A stretch of DNA of 8,582 nt from Clostridia bacterium (lineage in GTDB: Bacteria; Bacillota; Clostridia; Christensenellales; Aristaeellaceae). A program made the translations under genes and the position numbers. The notes under the pieces were generated by a model that did no database searches, was not told where the DNA came from, and saw nothing but the letters and a program-made list of their open reading frames with translations. The stretch is from the NCBI GenBank assembly GCA_900754755.1, contig CAAEEC010000026.1, forward strand, positions 1-8,582, in the 5' to 3' direction. This document shows, piece after piece, positions 1-7,099 of this stretch. Position 1 is the stretch's first letter. Each line of letters begins with the position of its first letter.

Positions 1-573
1 GCCCGGCTCGACGATCAGATTGTAACAGGAAATGTGCCTCGCGCCCAGCGCCATTGCGCGCAGGAGCGCGGTTTCCACATCCCGCACCGTTTGTCCCGGC
101 AGGCCATACATCAAATCGAGGTTGATGTTCTCCAGGCCCGCGTCCTGCGCCATGCGCACGGCCTCTTCCACCTGCATCCAGGTATGAATGCGGCCAATGG
201 CGCGCAGAAGCGCGTCGTTGGCCGACTGCGCTCCAAAAGATATGCGGTTCACGCCTGCCCGCCGGTAAAGCGCGAGCGAATCCGGCGAAATCGTGCCAGG
301 ATTGGCCTCCAACGTGATTTCCGCATCTGCCGCCAAGGCAAAGGTTTCCCGCACGGCGCCCAGCAGCCCGCACAGCCATTCCGCCGGCAAAAGGGACGGC
401 GTGCCCCCGCCGAAAAACATCGTTTCAGCCGGCCCGCCGCCCACCGCGCGAATTTCTTCTTCCACGGCGCGCACATACCGCCGCCAATCCGCTTGCCGCC
501 CCGGCCACGAGGCAAAATCGCAATACGCGCACTTGCGCGCGCAAAACGGAATGTGAATGTATACGCCGCTCAT
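1..573 (-). CDS. hemW: HemW, radical SAM heme chaperone (N-terminal part, 3' end outside window)
   Basis: This is the first 191 codons of a HemN/HemW-family radical SAM protein, running open off the left edge. Seen in the translation: a Y-I-H-I-P-F-C start with the 4Fe-4S motif C11-x3-C15-x2-C18, the glycine-rich FGGGTPS at 54-60, EANPGT at 89-94, RISFGAQS at 110-117 and DLMYGLPGQT at 153-162. The family is about 370-390 residues long, so roughly half is present. Family knowledge: these cytoplasmic proteins bind heme and a 4Fe-4S cluster and deliver heme, and are often misannotated as coproporphyrinogen III oxidase. The GRIHT context at 127-131 and position after lepA favour HemW over true HemN, but the C-terminal region that would settle this is missing. 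The start is supported by AAAAGGA about 8 bases upstream. The gene lies 33 bp behind lepA on the same strand, the order seen in many Bacillota, where hrcA and the dnaK genes often follow. Confidence 0.95.
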   Translation of the reverse strand, partial: MSGVYIHIPFCARKCAYCDFASWPGRQADWRRYVRAVEEEIRAVGGGPAETMFFGGGTPSLLPAEWLCGLLGAVRETFALAADAEITLEANPGTISPDSLALYRRAGVNRISFGAQSANDALLRAIGRIHTWMQVEEAVRMAQDAGLENINLDLMYGLPGQTVRDVETALLRAMALGARHISCYNLIVEPG

Positions 574-606
574 GCTCCAAGTCCTTTTCTATCCATCCGA
601 AGCCCG

Positions 607-2412
607 TCAATCCATCTTCAAAACCGCCATGAACGCCTCGCTGGGCACCTCGACCGTGCCCACCTGGCGCATGCGCTTTTTGCCTTCCTTCTGTTTTTCC
701 AGCAGCTTCTTTTTGCGCGTGATATCGCCGCCATAGCACTTGGCGAGCACATCCTTGCGTAGGGCTTTGACCGTTTCGCGCGCGATCACGCGGCCGCCCA
801 CCGCCGCCTGGATGGGGATTTCAAACAGTTGCCGCGGAATGACTTCCTTCAATTTTTCGGCAATGGAACGGCCCCGGGCATAGGCGCGGTCGCGATGCAC
901 GATGATGGCAAGCGCGTCGCACTGCTCCCCGTTCAGGAGGATTTCCAGTTTCACCAGATCGCTCTTCACATAGCCGTTCAGTTCGTAGTCGAACGAAGCG
1001 TACCCGCGCGTGCGGCTCTTGAGCTGGTCAAAGAAATCGTAGATCACTTCGTTCAGCGGCAAGTCGTAGGTCAACAGCACGCGGTTGCCCTCGATATACT
1101 TCATGTCTTTGAACGTGCCGCGCTTATCCTGGCACAGTTCCATAATCGCGCCCACATACTCCTGCGGCGTGATCACCTGCGCGGCCACCATGGGTTCTTC
1201 CATATAGGCGATTTCGGTGGCCGGGGGCAGATTTGTGGGATTGTCGATGGTCACTTTTTCGCCGTCGGTCTTGATTACGTGATAAACCACGCTCGGCGCG
1301 GTGGTAACCAAATCGAGATCGAATTCGCGCTCCAGCCGTTCCTGGATGATCTCCATGTGCAAAAGGCCCAGGAAGCCGCAGCGGAAACCATAGCCCAACG
1401 CCACGGAAGTTTCGGGTTCAAAGGAGAGCGCCGCGTCGTTGAGGCGCAATTTTTCCAGCGCGCTGCGCAAGTCTTCGTAATCCGCGCCATCCGCCGGATA
1501 GATGCCGCAATACACCATGGGAAGCACTTTTTTGTAGCCCGGCAGGGCCTTGTCCGCCGACGCGTCCCGCAGGGTGATGGTGTCGCCCACGTGAATGTCG
1601 GCAATATCCTTGATGGAAGCGGCGATGTAGCCCACATCGCCCGCCACAAGCTCCTCCATGGGCAAATAGGAACCCGGCAGGAACGCGCCGCATTCTGTGA
1701 CTTCAAATTCGCGGCCGCTGGCCATCATGCGGATGGTGTCGCCCACGCGCACGCGCCCATTCATCAGGCGAACGGAGCTGATCGCGCCGCGATAATTGTC
1801 ATAATACGAATCGAAAATCAGCGCCTGCAGGGGCGCGTCCGCGTCCCCACGCGGCGGCGGCACGCGATCCGCCACAGCTTCCAACACGTCCTCAATGCCG
1901 ATGCCCTGCTTGGCTGAAACCCGGGGCGCGCCCTCCGTGTCCAGGCCGATTTCATCCTCAATCTCCTTGCAGACCACATCCGGCTGCGCGCTGGGCAGAT
2001 CGATTTTGTTGATCACAGGGATGATTTCCAGATCATGATCCAGCGCCATGTAAACGTTGGCCAGCGTTTGCGCCTCAATGCCCTGGCTGGCGTCCACCAC
2101 CAATAGCGCGCCCTCGCAGGCCGCCAGCGCGCGCGAAACTTCATATGTGAAGTCCACATGGCCGGGTGTATCGATCAAATTGAAAATGTATTCCTTCCCA
2201 TCCCGCGCGCGATAGGGCAGTCGCACGGCTTTGGACTTGATCGTAATACCACGCTCGCGTTCGAGTTCCATGGAATCGAGCACCTGTTCCGTCATGTCCC
2301 GCTGCGCCATCACGCCCGTTTTCTCAAGCAGCCGATCCGCCAGCGTGCTCTTGCCGTGGTCAATGTGTGCGATGATGCAAAAATTGCGGATTGCCGCCTG
2401 ATTTTCTGCCAT
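607..2412 (-). CDS. lepA: Elongation factor 4 (LepA), ribosome-associated GTPase
   Basis: This is a complete 601-residue LepA/EF4, matching the family's usual ~600 residues. The G-domain motifs are in order: AHIDHGKST at 15-23 (G1), RERGITI at 52-58 (G2), DTPGH at 81-85 (G3), NKID at 135-138 (G4) and SAK at 166-168 (G5). EF-G-like domains II, III and V follow, then the LepA-specific C-terminal domain with [18 protein letters not shown] near the end. Family knowledge: LepA is a cytoplasmic translational GTPase that binds the ribosome and affects elongation and initiation under stress. The frame is open upstream to 2649, but the start at 2412 is preferred. It has AGGAGG five bases upstream, begins MAENQ immediately before the conserved G domain, and sits 37 bp after a recognisable promoter. 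It is the first gene of a lepA-hemW operon. Confidence 0.98.
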   Translation of the reverse strand: MAENQAAIRNFCIIAHIDHGKSTLADRLLEKTGVMAQRDMTEQVLDSMELERERGITIKSKAVRLPYRARDGKEYIFNLIDTPGHVDFTYEVSRALAACEGALLVVDASQGIEAQTLANVYMALDHDLEIIPVINKIDLPSAQPDVVCKEIEDEIGLDTEGAPRVSAKQGIGIEDVLEAVADRVPPPRGDADAPLQALIFDSYYDNYRGAISSVRLMNGRVRVGDTIRMMASGREFEVTECGAFLPGSYLPMEELVAGDVGYIAASIKDIADIHVGDTITLRDASADKALPGYKKVLPMVYCGIYPADGADYEDLRSALEKLRLNDAALSFEPETSVALGYGFRCGFLGLLHMEIIQERLEREFDLDLVTTAPSVVYHVIKTDGEKVTIDNPTNLPPATEIAYMEEPMVAAQVITPQEYVGAIMELCQDKRGTFKDMKYIEGNRVLLTYDLPLNEVIYDFFDQLKSRTRGYASFDYELNGYVKSDLVKLEILLNGEQCDALAIIVHRDRAYARGRSIAEKLKEVIPRQLFEIPIQAAVGGRVIARETVKALRKDVLAKCYGGDITRKKKLLEKQKEGKKRMRQVGTVEVPSEAFMAVLKMD

Positions 2413-2416
2413 AATA

Positions 2417-2423
2417 TCCTCCT
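2417..2423 (-). promoter_or_regulatory. Ribosome binding site that fixes the lepA start
   Basis: On the minus strand this reads AGGAGGA, with AGGAGG ending five bases before the ATG at 2412. It rules out the longer in-frame start at 2649, which would add 79 residues unrelated to LepA that overlap the 3' end of the PHP gene. Confidence 0.9.
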
Positions 2424-2448
2424 GCCAATCGATCCCTACATTGCTTAT

Positions 2449-2477
2449 AGAATACCCAATATTGCGTAAAAAATCAA
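2449..2477 (-). promoter_or_regulatory. Sigma-A type promoter of lepA-hemW
   Basis: On the minus strand there is a -35 TTGATT (2472-2477), a 17-bp spacer and a -10 TATTCT (2449-2454), each matching consensus at 4 of 6 positions. The -10 ends 36 bp before the lepA start, giving a short leader of about 30 nt. It lies just downstream of the hairpin that follows the PHP gene, so lepA probably has independent transcription. Confidence 0.6.
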
Positions 2478-2487
2478 GCACGCACGC

Positions 2488-2516
2488 AAAAGCCGCCGCG
2501 AAAACACGCGGCGGCT
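2488..2516 (-). terminator. Terminator-like hairpin after the PHP gene
   Basis: AGCCGCCGCG (2491-2500) and CGCGGCGGCT (2507-2516) form a perfect 10-bp GC-rich stem with a 6-base loop, 17 bp after the PHP stop codon. On the minus strand the stem is followed by only TTT (four U counting the last stem base) and then GCG, so the U tract is weak. The plus-strand side has no T run. It is best read as a minus-strand terminator separating the PHP gene from lepA, possibly leaky. Confidence 0.65.
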
Positions 2517-2533
2517 CAAATGCCCGCCAATTT

Positions 2534-3454
2534 TTATTCCGCCAAGAAAATCGGATTCGTCCAGGCGCGCTGGCCCTGCACATCCACCACGCGGGCGCGC
2601 AAATAGCGCGTGCCTTCCGGCACTTTGCATTCGGCCGTCTCAATGCCATCGCCCCGCACTACGCGGCTGGGGAAGCCGCCATACAGGAAATCGATGTGCG
2701 CGCAGGGCGAGCAAGCCACGCGCGCCACGCCATCTTCTATGGCAAAATCGCGGATTTCCGGTCCAGTAGAAGAATAAAACGCACCGTTTTTCAGTGCCTC
2801 CAAAATGGCCGCCACGTTGTTTTGCGCATTCACGCAAACCCAGCCCTTGCAGTGCTGGTACATGGAATGCCCATCGTCGGTGGCGACGGCATAGATTTTC
2901 ACGCCGCGCATGAGCAATTCATCCCAATAGAGACCGTTATCCACGTCCATCTCGTTTTCCACCACGCACCCCGTGTTCCAAATCTCCATGGCGAAGTTGC
3001 CCTTCATTTCCGCAAAGGTATGCGCGGGCGTGCCGCTCCAATCCGGATGGCAATAAATCGTCAGGTTGCCGGCCGCATGAATCTCATCCAGCACCGCCTG
3101 GTATTCATACTGATCCTTCACAAATCCGGATTCAAACACTTGGTCCTGCTCATAAGCATTGCCCTGTTCCTTTTCTGGGCCGATGCACACCGTATGGAAG
3201 CAGCGATAGCCATATTCGCTGCGCAAATTGCGGTCCATTTCCATGCCGGGAAGGATCGTGATGCCCGTTTCCGGCGCAAAATTGCGATAATTGTATTTCC
3301 GGTGATCCGTGATGGCCAAAAAATCATAGCCATGTTCCGCGTGCAGCCGAATGACCTCCTCCGGCGTGCCTCTTCCGTCCGAACGCGTGGTATGGCAATG
3401 CAGACCGCCCTTGAGCAACCGAGCATTGCCCGTGAATGCCGCTTGTCGAATCAT
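2534..3454 (-). CDS. PHP-domain metal-dependent hydrolase / phosphoesterase
   Basis: This is a 306-residue protein with a PHP (polymerase and histidinol phosphatase) domain. Visible metal-site motifs are H19-x-H21 in GGLHCHTT, D26, D50-H51 in AITDHRKY, E72 in LPGMEMD, H87, H136 in YCHPDW and DDGH at 193-196. Together these cover the usual set of His/Asp/Glu ligands for a multinuclear metal site. The PHP part covers about residues 15-225. The remaining ~80 residues (about 230-306) look like a small beta-rich domain, as in PHP proteins of the CehA/McbA-like group. No signal peptide is seen, so it is probably cytoplasmic. The substrate cannot be told from sequence; phosphoesters such as nucleotides, sugar phosphates or histidinol phosphate are family possibilities. 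The start has AGGAGG at 3463-3468, eight bases upstream. It has its own promoter and terminator-like hairpin, so it is probably monocistronic. Confidence 0.88.
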   Translation of the reverse strand: MIRQAAFTGNARLLKGGLHCHTTRSDGRGTPEEVIRLHAEHGYDFLAITDHRKYNYRNFAPETGITILPGMEMDRNLRSEYGYRCFHTVCIGPEKEQGNAYEQDQVFESGFVKDQYEYQAVLDEIHAAGNLTIYCHPDWSGTPAHTFAEMKGNFAMEIWNTGCVVENEMDVDNGLYWDELLMRGVKIYAVATDDGHSMYQHCKGWVCVNAQNNVAAILEALKNGAFYSSTGPEIRDFAIEDGVARVACSPCAHIDFLYGGFPSRVVRGDGIETAECKVPEGTRYLRARVVDVQGQRAWTNPIFLAE

Positions 3455-3482
3455 GTCGTATCCCTCCTATTGCGTTGCTTCT

Positions 3483-3511
3483 ATTATACCATTTTACGCC
3501 TGAGAACACAA
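3483..3511 (-). promoter_or_regulatory. Sigma-A type promoter of the PHP gene
   Basis: On the minus strand there is a -10 TATAAT (3483-3488), a perfect consensus preceded by TGG to give an extended -10 (TGGTATAAT). A 17-bp spacer separates it from a weaker -35 TTGTGT (3506-3511). The -10 is 28 bp from the start codon and the AGGAGG ribosome binding site lies between them. Confidence 0.75.
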
Positions 3512-3580
3512 GGAAAAAAGCGCCGGCGTTGCCGAAAAATGGCTTTCTTTCCCTCGTTTCCGTTTGCGGCATTGGCGCGG

Positions 3581-3609
3581 TTGTCAAACCAGCCGCGCTG
3601 TGGTATAAT
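3581..3609 (+). promoter_or_regulatory. Sigma-A type promoter of the membrane protein/glycosyltransferase pair
   Basis: There is a -35 TTGTCA (3581-3586), a 17-bp spacer and a perfect -10 TATAAT (3604-3609), preceded by TGTGG as an extended -10. It lies 37 bp before the start of the small membrane-protein gene and diverges from the PHP promoter, with 69 bp between the two -35 boxes. Confidence 0.8.
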
Positions 3610-3646
3610 TAAGGAAGAAGGGATCAATTGCGCTAAAGAGGCTTGT

Positions 3647-4159
3647 ATGGGAAAATGGATTGGCGAGATGGGCGGCTTTGTGGCTGTCGCGCTGGTGGCT
3701 GCGCTTGGCGTGCGCTTTTTTTGTGAAATGGGCTGGCTGAAAAACCGCGCTGCCGTGCGCCAAGGCATGCGCACAGCGCTGTGCGTGCTTTGCGCGGGCC
3801 TGTGCTGGATGACGCTGGGCGGTCTTTACCACCACTTTTTTCGCAGCGGCGGCAGCGCGTGGGACATTGCCGCTGTGTGGGGGCTGAACGATTTTACTAT
3901 GTACCTTTGCTTCGCGGCCTGCATCGCGGGCGCTCTGTTGCTGGATGGGGCGTTCCGCGGCGCGTGGCGCGTGGTATGGCTGCCATTTGCCTTCTATTTA
4001 TATACGATTCCGGCGGTAGCGCTGGCGTTTTGCGCCGCAAGCGCGCTGGCCTACTGGATGTTTCGCGGACGCGGTTTCACCGTGCCCGGCCTTACTGTGC
4101 CCTGGCTAACGCCCGCCTGCATAGTGCTCGGCGCGTTTGCCCTCTTTGTATGCTTATGA
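3647..4159 (+). CDS. Small polytopic membrane protein of unknown function
   Basis: I do not recognise this 170-residue protein. Its reading frame is open far upstream, but the first start after the promoter is ATG 3647, preceded by AAAGAGG five bases away. It is strongly hydrophobic. Likely membrane segments are about residues 8-28, 42-63, 83-103, 109-139 (one long or two short helices) and 153-170. A His pair lies at 62-63 after the second segment. There is no signal peptidase site and no catalytic motif I can name. The stop codon overlaps the start of the glycosyltransferase gene in an ATGA junction, so the two are probably translationally coupled and may act together at the membrane. A role as accessory subunit, or in glycan or lipid-carrier handling, is inference from the neighbour only. 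The reading frame is supported by promoter, ribosome binding site and coupling. Confidence 0.75.
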   Translation: MGKWIGEMGGFVAVALVAALGVRFFCEMGWLKNRAAVRQGMRTALCVLCAGLCWMTLGGLYHHFFRSGGSAWDIAAVWGLNDFTMYLCFAACIAGALLLDGAFRGAWRVVWLPFAFYLYTIPAVALAFCAASALAYWMFRGRGFTVPGLTVPWLTPACIVLGAFALFVCL

Positions 4160-5241
4160 GAAAAATCGATTGGAAAGTCGCGTTTGCGGCGCTGGGCTTG
4201 CACTGGCTGGCCGTGATCGCCGCGTATTGCGTGATGCGCGCCACCACGCCTGGCACGGGGACATTGCTCGCCATGCTGGAAGCGCGTTTCACCACAGCGG
4301 GCGACGCGCCGCACTATCTCTTCCTCGCCACCGAAGGCTACCAGGCCACGGGGGAACAAGCGAACCTCATCGTGTTTTATCCGCTGTATCCCCTTTTGAT
4401 GCGCCTTTTGTCCTTCGTCACCGGCAACGCCGCCATTTCCGGCGTCCTCATATCGCAGATATCTTTTTCCGCGGCCAGCGTAGTGCTTTTCCGCCTGATC
4501 GAAAAGGATCACAGCGCGCGCGCCGCCTGGCTGGGCACGCTGTTGATGGTGCTATACCCTTTTTGCGTGTTCACCATGGGCGTGTTCACCGAGGGCCTTT
4601 TTTTGCTGCTCACACTGCTCACCCTCTCCGCCATTCGCGAGCGGCGCTATCTCGCCGCCGGCATATTCGGCTTTCTCGCGGCGTTCACGCGCACGCAGGG
4701 CATGCTGCTGCTCGCGCCCGCACTCTATGAATGGTTTGTATCGCGCAAATCGCGGCGCGGTTGGTTTGTTTTTCTCATCCCACTGGGTTTTGGCGCCTAT
4801 CTGCTGCTCAACCGCGTGCTTCAGGGGAGCTTTTTCCGCTTTCTGGAGCACCAGGCCGCGCCGCCCTGGTATCAAACCACGAAATGGGTTTCGGAAAACC
4901 TCGCCCAACATTTCGACATGGCGCAGGCCTATCCAGGCCTTGCCTTCATCATCTATGGCGCGCAAATCGCGCTGTATTTTCTCACCGCCGCGGCCCTGTT
5001 CTATGGTTTGTGGCGCGGCACGCGCACCTGTTATCTCGTATATGGCGCGGCATACCTGATCTTCACCTATTTTTCCGGCTGGATGATCAGCGGCGGGCGC
5101 TATATGCTGGGCTGCGTTCCGCTGTTCCTCATCGCGGCGGACATCAAAAGCGCGCGCGCTGGACAGCTTTTGCTCGCCGCCAGCGCACTGCTCTTTGCCC
5201 TTTATACGTTTCTGTTTTTACAGGGGTATGCCATCATGTGA
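4156..5241 (+). CDS. PIG-V-like GT-C family membrane glycosyltransferase (putative mannosyltransferase)
   Basis: This 361-residue polytopic membrane protein resembles bacterial members of the PIG-V/mannosyltransferase family. Supporting features are a lumenal-type loop with D50 in GDAPHYL followed by FLATEGY (56-62), FYPLYPLLMRLLS (74-86), TEGLF (145-149), FTRTQGMLLLAPALYEW (177-193) and SGGRYMLGCVPLF (312-324) near the C terminus. Family knowledge: GT-C enzymes transfer sugars from polyprenyl-phosphate donors at the outer face of the membrane, with an acidic residue in the first loop as catalytic base; D50 is the candidate. About 9-10 hydrophobic segments are visible. The sugar and acceptor are unknown. 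The start at 4156 forms an ATGA overlap with the previous gene; an in-frame ATG at 4150 is the alternative. No good Shine-Dalgarno is seen, which fits translational coupling. Its 3' end overlaps the convergent exported-protein gene. Confidence 0.82.
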   Translation: MRKIDWKVAFAALGLHWLAVIAAYCVMRATTPGTGTLLAMLEARFTTAGDAPHYLFLATEGYQATGEQANLIVFYPLYPLLMRLLSFVTGNAAISGVLISQISFSAASVVLFRLIEKDHSARAAWLGTLLMVLYPFCVFTMGVFTEGLFLLLTLLTLSAIRERRYLAAGIFGFLAAFTRTQGMLLLAPALYEWFVSRKSRRGWFVFLIPLGFGAYLLLNRVLQGSFFRFLEHQAAPPWYQTTKWVSENLAQHFDMAQAYPGLAFIIYGAQIALYFLTAAALFYGLWRGTRTCYLVYGAAYLIFTYFSGWMISGGRYMLGCVPLFLIAADIKSARAGQLLLAASALLFALYTFLFLQGYAIM

Positions 5242-6154
5242 GCGGGAGAATCATAGCGCCCTGCTGTTCCATCCAAACGATTTGTTCCCCACAATAGTAC
5301 AGCAAAAAAGGCGGATAGGAACCATTGGCCAAAACATAATCGGAGATGTGCGTGGAGAGCAGTTCCGCGTCCTGCGGCACGCATTCCCAGGTGAACGGCG
5401 CGCCCTGCGGCATGAGCCAAATGTTGGCGTCCTCGGAAACCGCGAAGGTGGCGAGCGACGGATCGTTGTTATAGATCACCATTTCGCTGGTTTCATCGCC
5501 TTCTTCTACGATAAACGTATCCAAAGAAAGTTCCAATGCGCCATCGTTCGCTTGCGCGGCGTGCAAATAGGCGTACCCTTGCCCCGTGATCGAAACGGGG
5601 CTCACGCGCAGCGCGCTGGTGAAAAACGCGCTTTCAAATTCTTGTATCACATCTTCCGTCTCTGCATCGCTGGCCGTCACAGTGGTCACCAGGAAATATT
5701 CGTCATTGAGCTGCGCCACATAGGATTTTTCGCGATAAAAATCGCTGGTATAGGAACCGCTCACATAGGCGAACACCTGCGTCATGGCCGCGCCCGCCTC
5801 GCCCCACGGCGCTTGCCACAGTTCTGGGCCCACCGTTTCGCGCACCACCATAACATCCATGCTGTTCATTGTGCGCTGCAAGAGATAATCCGACGCGTTC
5901 GCGGCAGAATCGCGCGGCACGAGGGAAATCAACGCATCGGCCGAAGTGGACTCACAATATAGCGTCGCCACCGTTCCCGGCGCTTCCAGATATTCCCGGG
6001 CGCTCCAATCGGGCAGGCGCTCCCAGTCGTAATCCAAGATATATGCGGTTCGCGCGGCAATCTCCGTCACCCGTTCTTCCGGCGCCTGCTCCGCTTGCGC
6101 CAGTGGTACAAGCATTGCAAGCAGCAAAACCACTGCCATCCACATCTTCTTCAT
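5234..6154 (-). CDS. Exported protein of unknown function
   Basis: This 306-residue protein begins with a clear Sec signal peptide: MKK, a hydrophobic core at about 5-17, and an A-Q-A site predicting cleavage after residue 21. There is no lipobox cysteine and no later membrane segment, so the mature protein (about 285 residues) is probably secreted or trapped at the wall. It is rich in Asp/Glu and aromatic residues and has only three cysteines (67, 258, 288). I recognise no family. The middle (about 120-180) alternates aromatic and small residues like a beta-sheet domain, and residues about 210-303 may form a second one. The start is supported by AAAGGGGGG seven bases upstream and a good promoter. 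The gene is divergent from deoC and convergent with the glycosyltransferase gene, overlapping its last 8 bp, with no terminator hairpin visible between the two 3' ends. Confidence 0.8.
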   Translation of the reverse strand: MKKMWMAVVLLLAMLVPLAQAEQAPEERVTEIAARTAYILDYDWERLPDWSAREYLEAPGTVATLYCESTSADALISLVPRDSAANASDYLLQRTMNSMDVMVVRETVGPELWQAPWGEAGAAMTQVFAYVSGSYTSDFYREKSYVAQLNDEYFLVTTVTASDAETEDVIQEFESAFFTSALRVSPVSITGQGYAYLHAAQANDGALELSLDTFIVEEGDETSEMVIYNNDPSLATFAVSEDANIWLMPQGAPFTWECVPQDAELLSTHISDYVLANGSYPPFLLYYCGEQIVWMEQQGAMILPLT

Positions 6155-6180
6155 CTGCGTTCCCCCCTTTCTCTTCTATC

Positions 6181-6209
6181 ATCATACCGGAAAAACTGTG
6201 TCATTTCAA
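6181..6209 (-). promoter_or_regulatory. Sigma-A type promoter of the exported-protein gene
   Basis: On the minus strand there is a -35 TTGAAA (6204-6209), a 17-bp spacer and a -10 TATGAT (6181-6186), each 5 of 6 to consensus. The -10 is 26 bp from the start codon. The -35 lies 18 bp from the -35 of the divergent deoC promoter, so the two promoters could share one regulator. Confidence 0.78.
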
Positions 6210-6227
6210 GCGCTTTGCAAAATCCCC

Positions 6228-6256
6228 TTGAAATATTCTTTCCATCCGTGTACAAT
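6228..6256 (+). promoter_or_regulatory. Sigma-A type promoter of deoC
   Basis: There is a -35 TTGAAA (6228-6233), a 17-bp spacer and a -10 TACAAT (6251-6256), each 5 of 6 to consensus. The -10 ends 22 bp before the deoC start, so the leader is very short and leaves no room for a riboswitch. Confidence 0.78.
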
Positions 6257-6263
6257 ACTGCAT

Positions 6264-6271
6264 GGAGGTGA
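6264..6271 (+). promoter_or_regulatory. Ribosome binding site that fixes the deoC start
   Basis: GGAGGTGA, a full anti-Shine-Dalgarno match, lies seven bases before ATG 6279. It excludes the longer in-frame start at 6198, which lies upstream of the promoter. Confidence 0.92.
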
Positions 6272-6278
6272 TCGCAAT

Positions 6279-6923
6279 ATGGAACTGAATTCTTACATTG
6301 ACCATACGCTCTTGAAGCCCGACGCCACCTACGCGCAAATCGAAACCGTCGCCAAGGAAGCCATTGCGCACCGCTTTGCATCCGTGTGCGCCAACCCCAT
6401 CCACGTAAAGCGGCTGGCCGCGCTGCTCTCTGGAACGGGCGTGCGCGTCTGCACGGTAATTGGCTTCCCGCTCGGCGCGAACGCACCCGAAGTGAAGGCC
6501 TTCGAAGCGGAAGTCGCCGTCCGCGATGGCGCGCAGGAGCTGGACATGGTGATCAACGTGGGCGCGCTCAAATCGGGCGACCTGGCCCTCGTGAAGCACG
6601 ATATCGAAGGCGTGGTGCGCGCTGGGGCTGGCCACGTCGTCAAGGTCATCATCGAAACCGGCCTTTTGACCGATGAGGAAAAGCGCACGGCTTGCCGCCT
6701 CGCCAAGGAAGCGGGCGCGAGCTTTGTGAAAACCTGCACGGGCTTTTCCGGCGGCGCGGCCAACGCCCACGACATTCGGCTGATGCGCGAAACCGTGGGC
6801 CCCGAGATGGGCGTTAAAGCCTCTGGCGGCATACGCACGCGCGAAAGCGCGCTCGAACTGATCTCGGCGGGCGCCACCCGCATTGGCACCAGTTCCGGCA
6901 CAAAAATCGTGGCCGAAAGCTAA
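6279..6923 (+). CDS. deoC: Deoxyribose-phosphate aldolase
   Basis: This complete 214-residue DeoC is close to the ~215-225 of short bacterial members. It catalyses cleavage of 2-deoxyribose 5-phosphate to glyceraldehyde 3-phosphate and acetaldehyde, the last step of deoxynucleoside catabolism, in the cytoplasm. The TIM-barrel motifs are all present: YIDHTLLKP at 6-14, CTVIGFPLG at 58-66, [12 protein letters not shown] at 87-98 with the proton-relay Asp at 89, and [10 protein letters not shown] at 121-130. FVKTCTGF at 149-156 carries the Schiff-base Lys at 151, and VKASGGIRT at 179-187 carries the second active-site Lys at 180. Nothing looks broken. It is monocistronic here: its own promoter lies upstream and two tandem terminators follow, and no nucleoside phosphorylase, phosphopentomutase or transporter gene is adjacent, unlike typical deo operons. 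Confidence 0.97.
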   Translation: MELNSYIDHTLLKPDATYAQIETVAKEAIAHRFASVCANPIHVKRLAALLSGTGVRVCTVIGFPLGANAPEVKAFEAEVAVRDGAQELDMVINVGALKSGDLALVKHDIEGVVRAGAGHVVKVIIETGLLTDEEKRTACRLAKEAGASFVKTCTGFSGGAANAHDIRLMRETVGPEMGVKASGGIRTRESALELISAGATRIGTSSGTKIVAES

Positions 6924-6998
6924 CGCGTACCTGAAAGAAGCAAAGGGACAAACTTGCGCGCCGCCAAAAAGCGGCATTGCTTAGGCATAAAATCCGCG

Positions 6999-7044
6999 AA
7001 AAAGGGACTACTCGCGTCGCATTGGCGCGTTTCCGTCCCTTTTT
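6999..7044 (+). terminator. First intrinsic terminator downstream of deoC
   Basis: AAAAAGGGAC (6999-7008) and GTCCCTTTTT (7035-7044) form a perfect 10-bp inverted repeat. The 26-base loop contains a further CGCG/CGCG pairing (7013-7016 with 7026-7029). The A5/T5 arms make it a potentially bidirectional terminator. It lies 75 bp after the deoC stop. The GC core is modest (GGGAC), so efficiency may be partial. Confidence 0.7.
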
Positions 7045-7047
7045 CCT

Positions 7048-7099
7048 GGGCTTTTGGGCAGCCAACCAGCATTTCTGGCGGCGGCCCAAAGGCCTTTTT
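7048..7099 (+). terminator. Second, stronger intrinsic terminator downstream of deoC
   Basis: GGGCTTTTGGGC (7048-7059) pairs with GCCCAAAGGCCT (7084-7095) over 12 bp including two G-U pairs. The enclosed loop folds again (GCC 7061-7063 with GGC 7080-7082, CCAG 7066-7069 with CTGG 7075-7078). The stem runs directly into T5 (7095-7099). It starts three bases after the first terminator hairpin, so the two act in tandem to isolate the downstream region from deoC. Confidence 0.68.

Noticed and set aside
34..762. 242-codon plus-strand frame opposite hemW and lepA
   Set aside because: It crosses the boundary of two well-identified genes on the other strand, has a composition typical of antisense shadows, and has no start signals.
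829..1917. 362-codon open frame on the plus strand inside lepA
   Set aside because: It is the antisense shadow of lepA in GC-rich DNA: no ribosome binding site, no promoter, His/Arg-rich composition typical of such shadows, and lepA on the other strand is unmistakable.
2413..2649. N-terminal extension of LepA to the start at 2649
   Set aside because: The added residues are unlike LepA, overlap the PHP gene, and would begin upstream of the lepA promoter.
2441..3646. Upstream extension of the small membrane-protein frame to 2441
   Set aside because: The frame stays open by chance antisense to the PHP gene. Promoter, ribosome binding site and hydrophobic character all begin at or just before 3647.
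3781..4155. Long N-terminal extension of the glycosyltransferase frame
   Set aside because: It overlaps the small membrane protein in another frame, is Arg-rich and lacks the family's character. The first membrane segment starts right after 4156.
6201..6977. 258-codon minus-strand frame opposite deoC
   Set aside because: deoC on the plus strand has every active-site motif and full expression signals. This frame would also run through its promoter.
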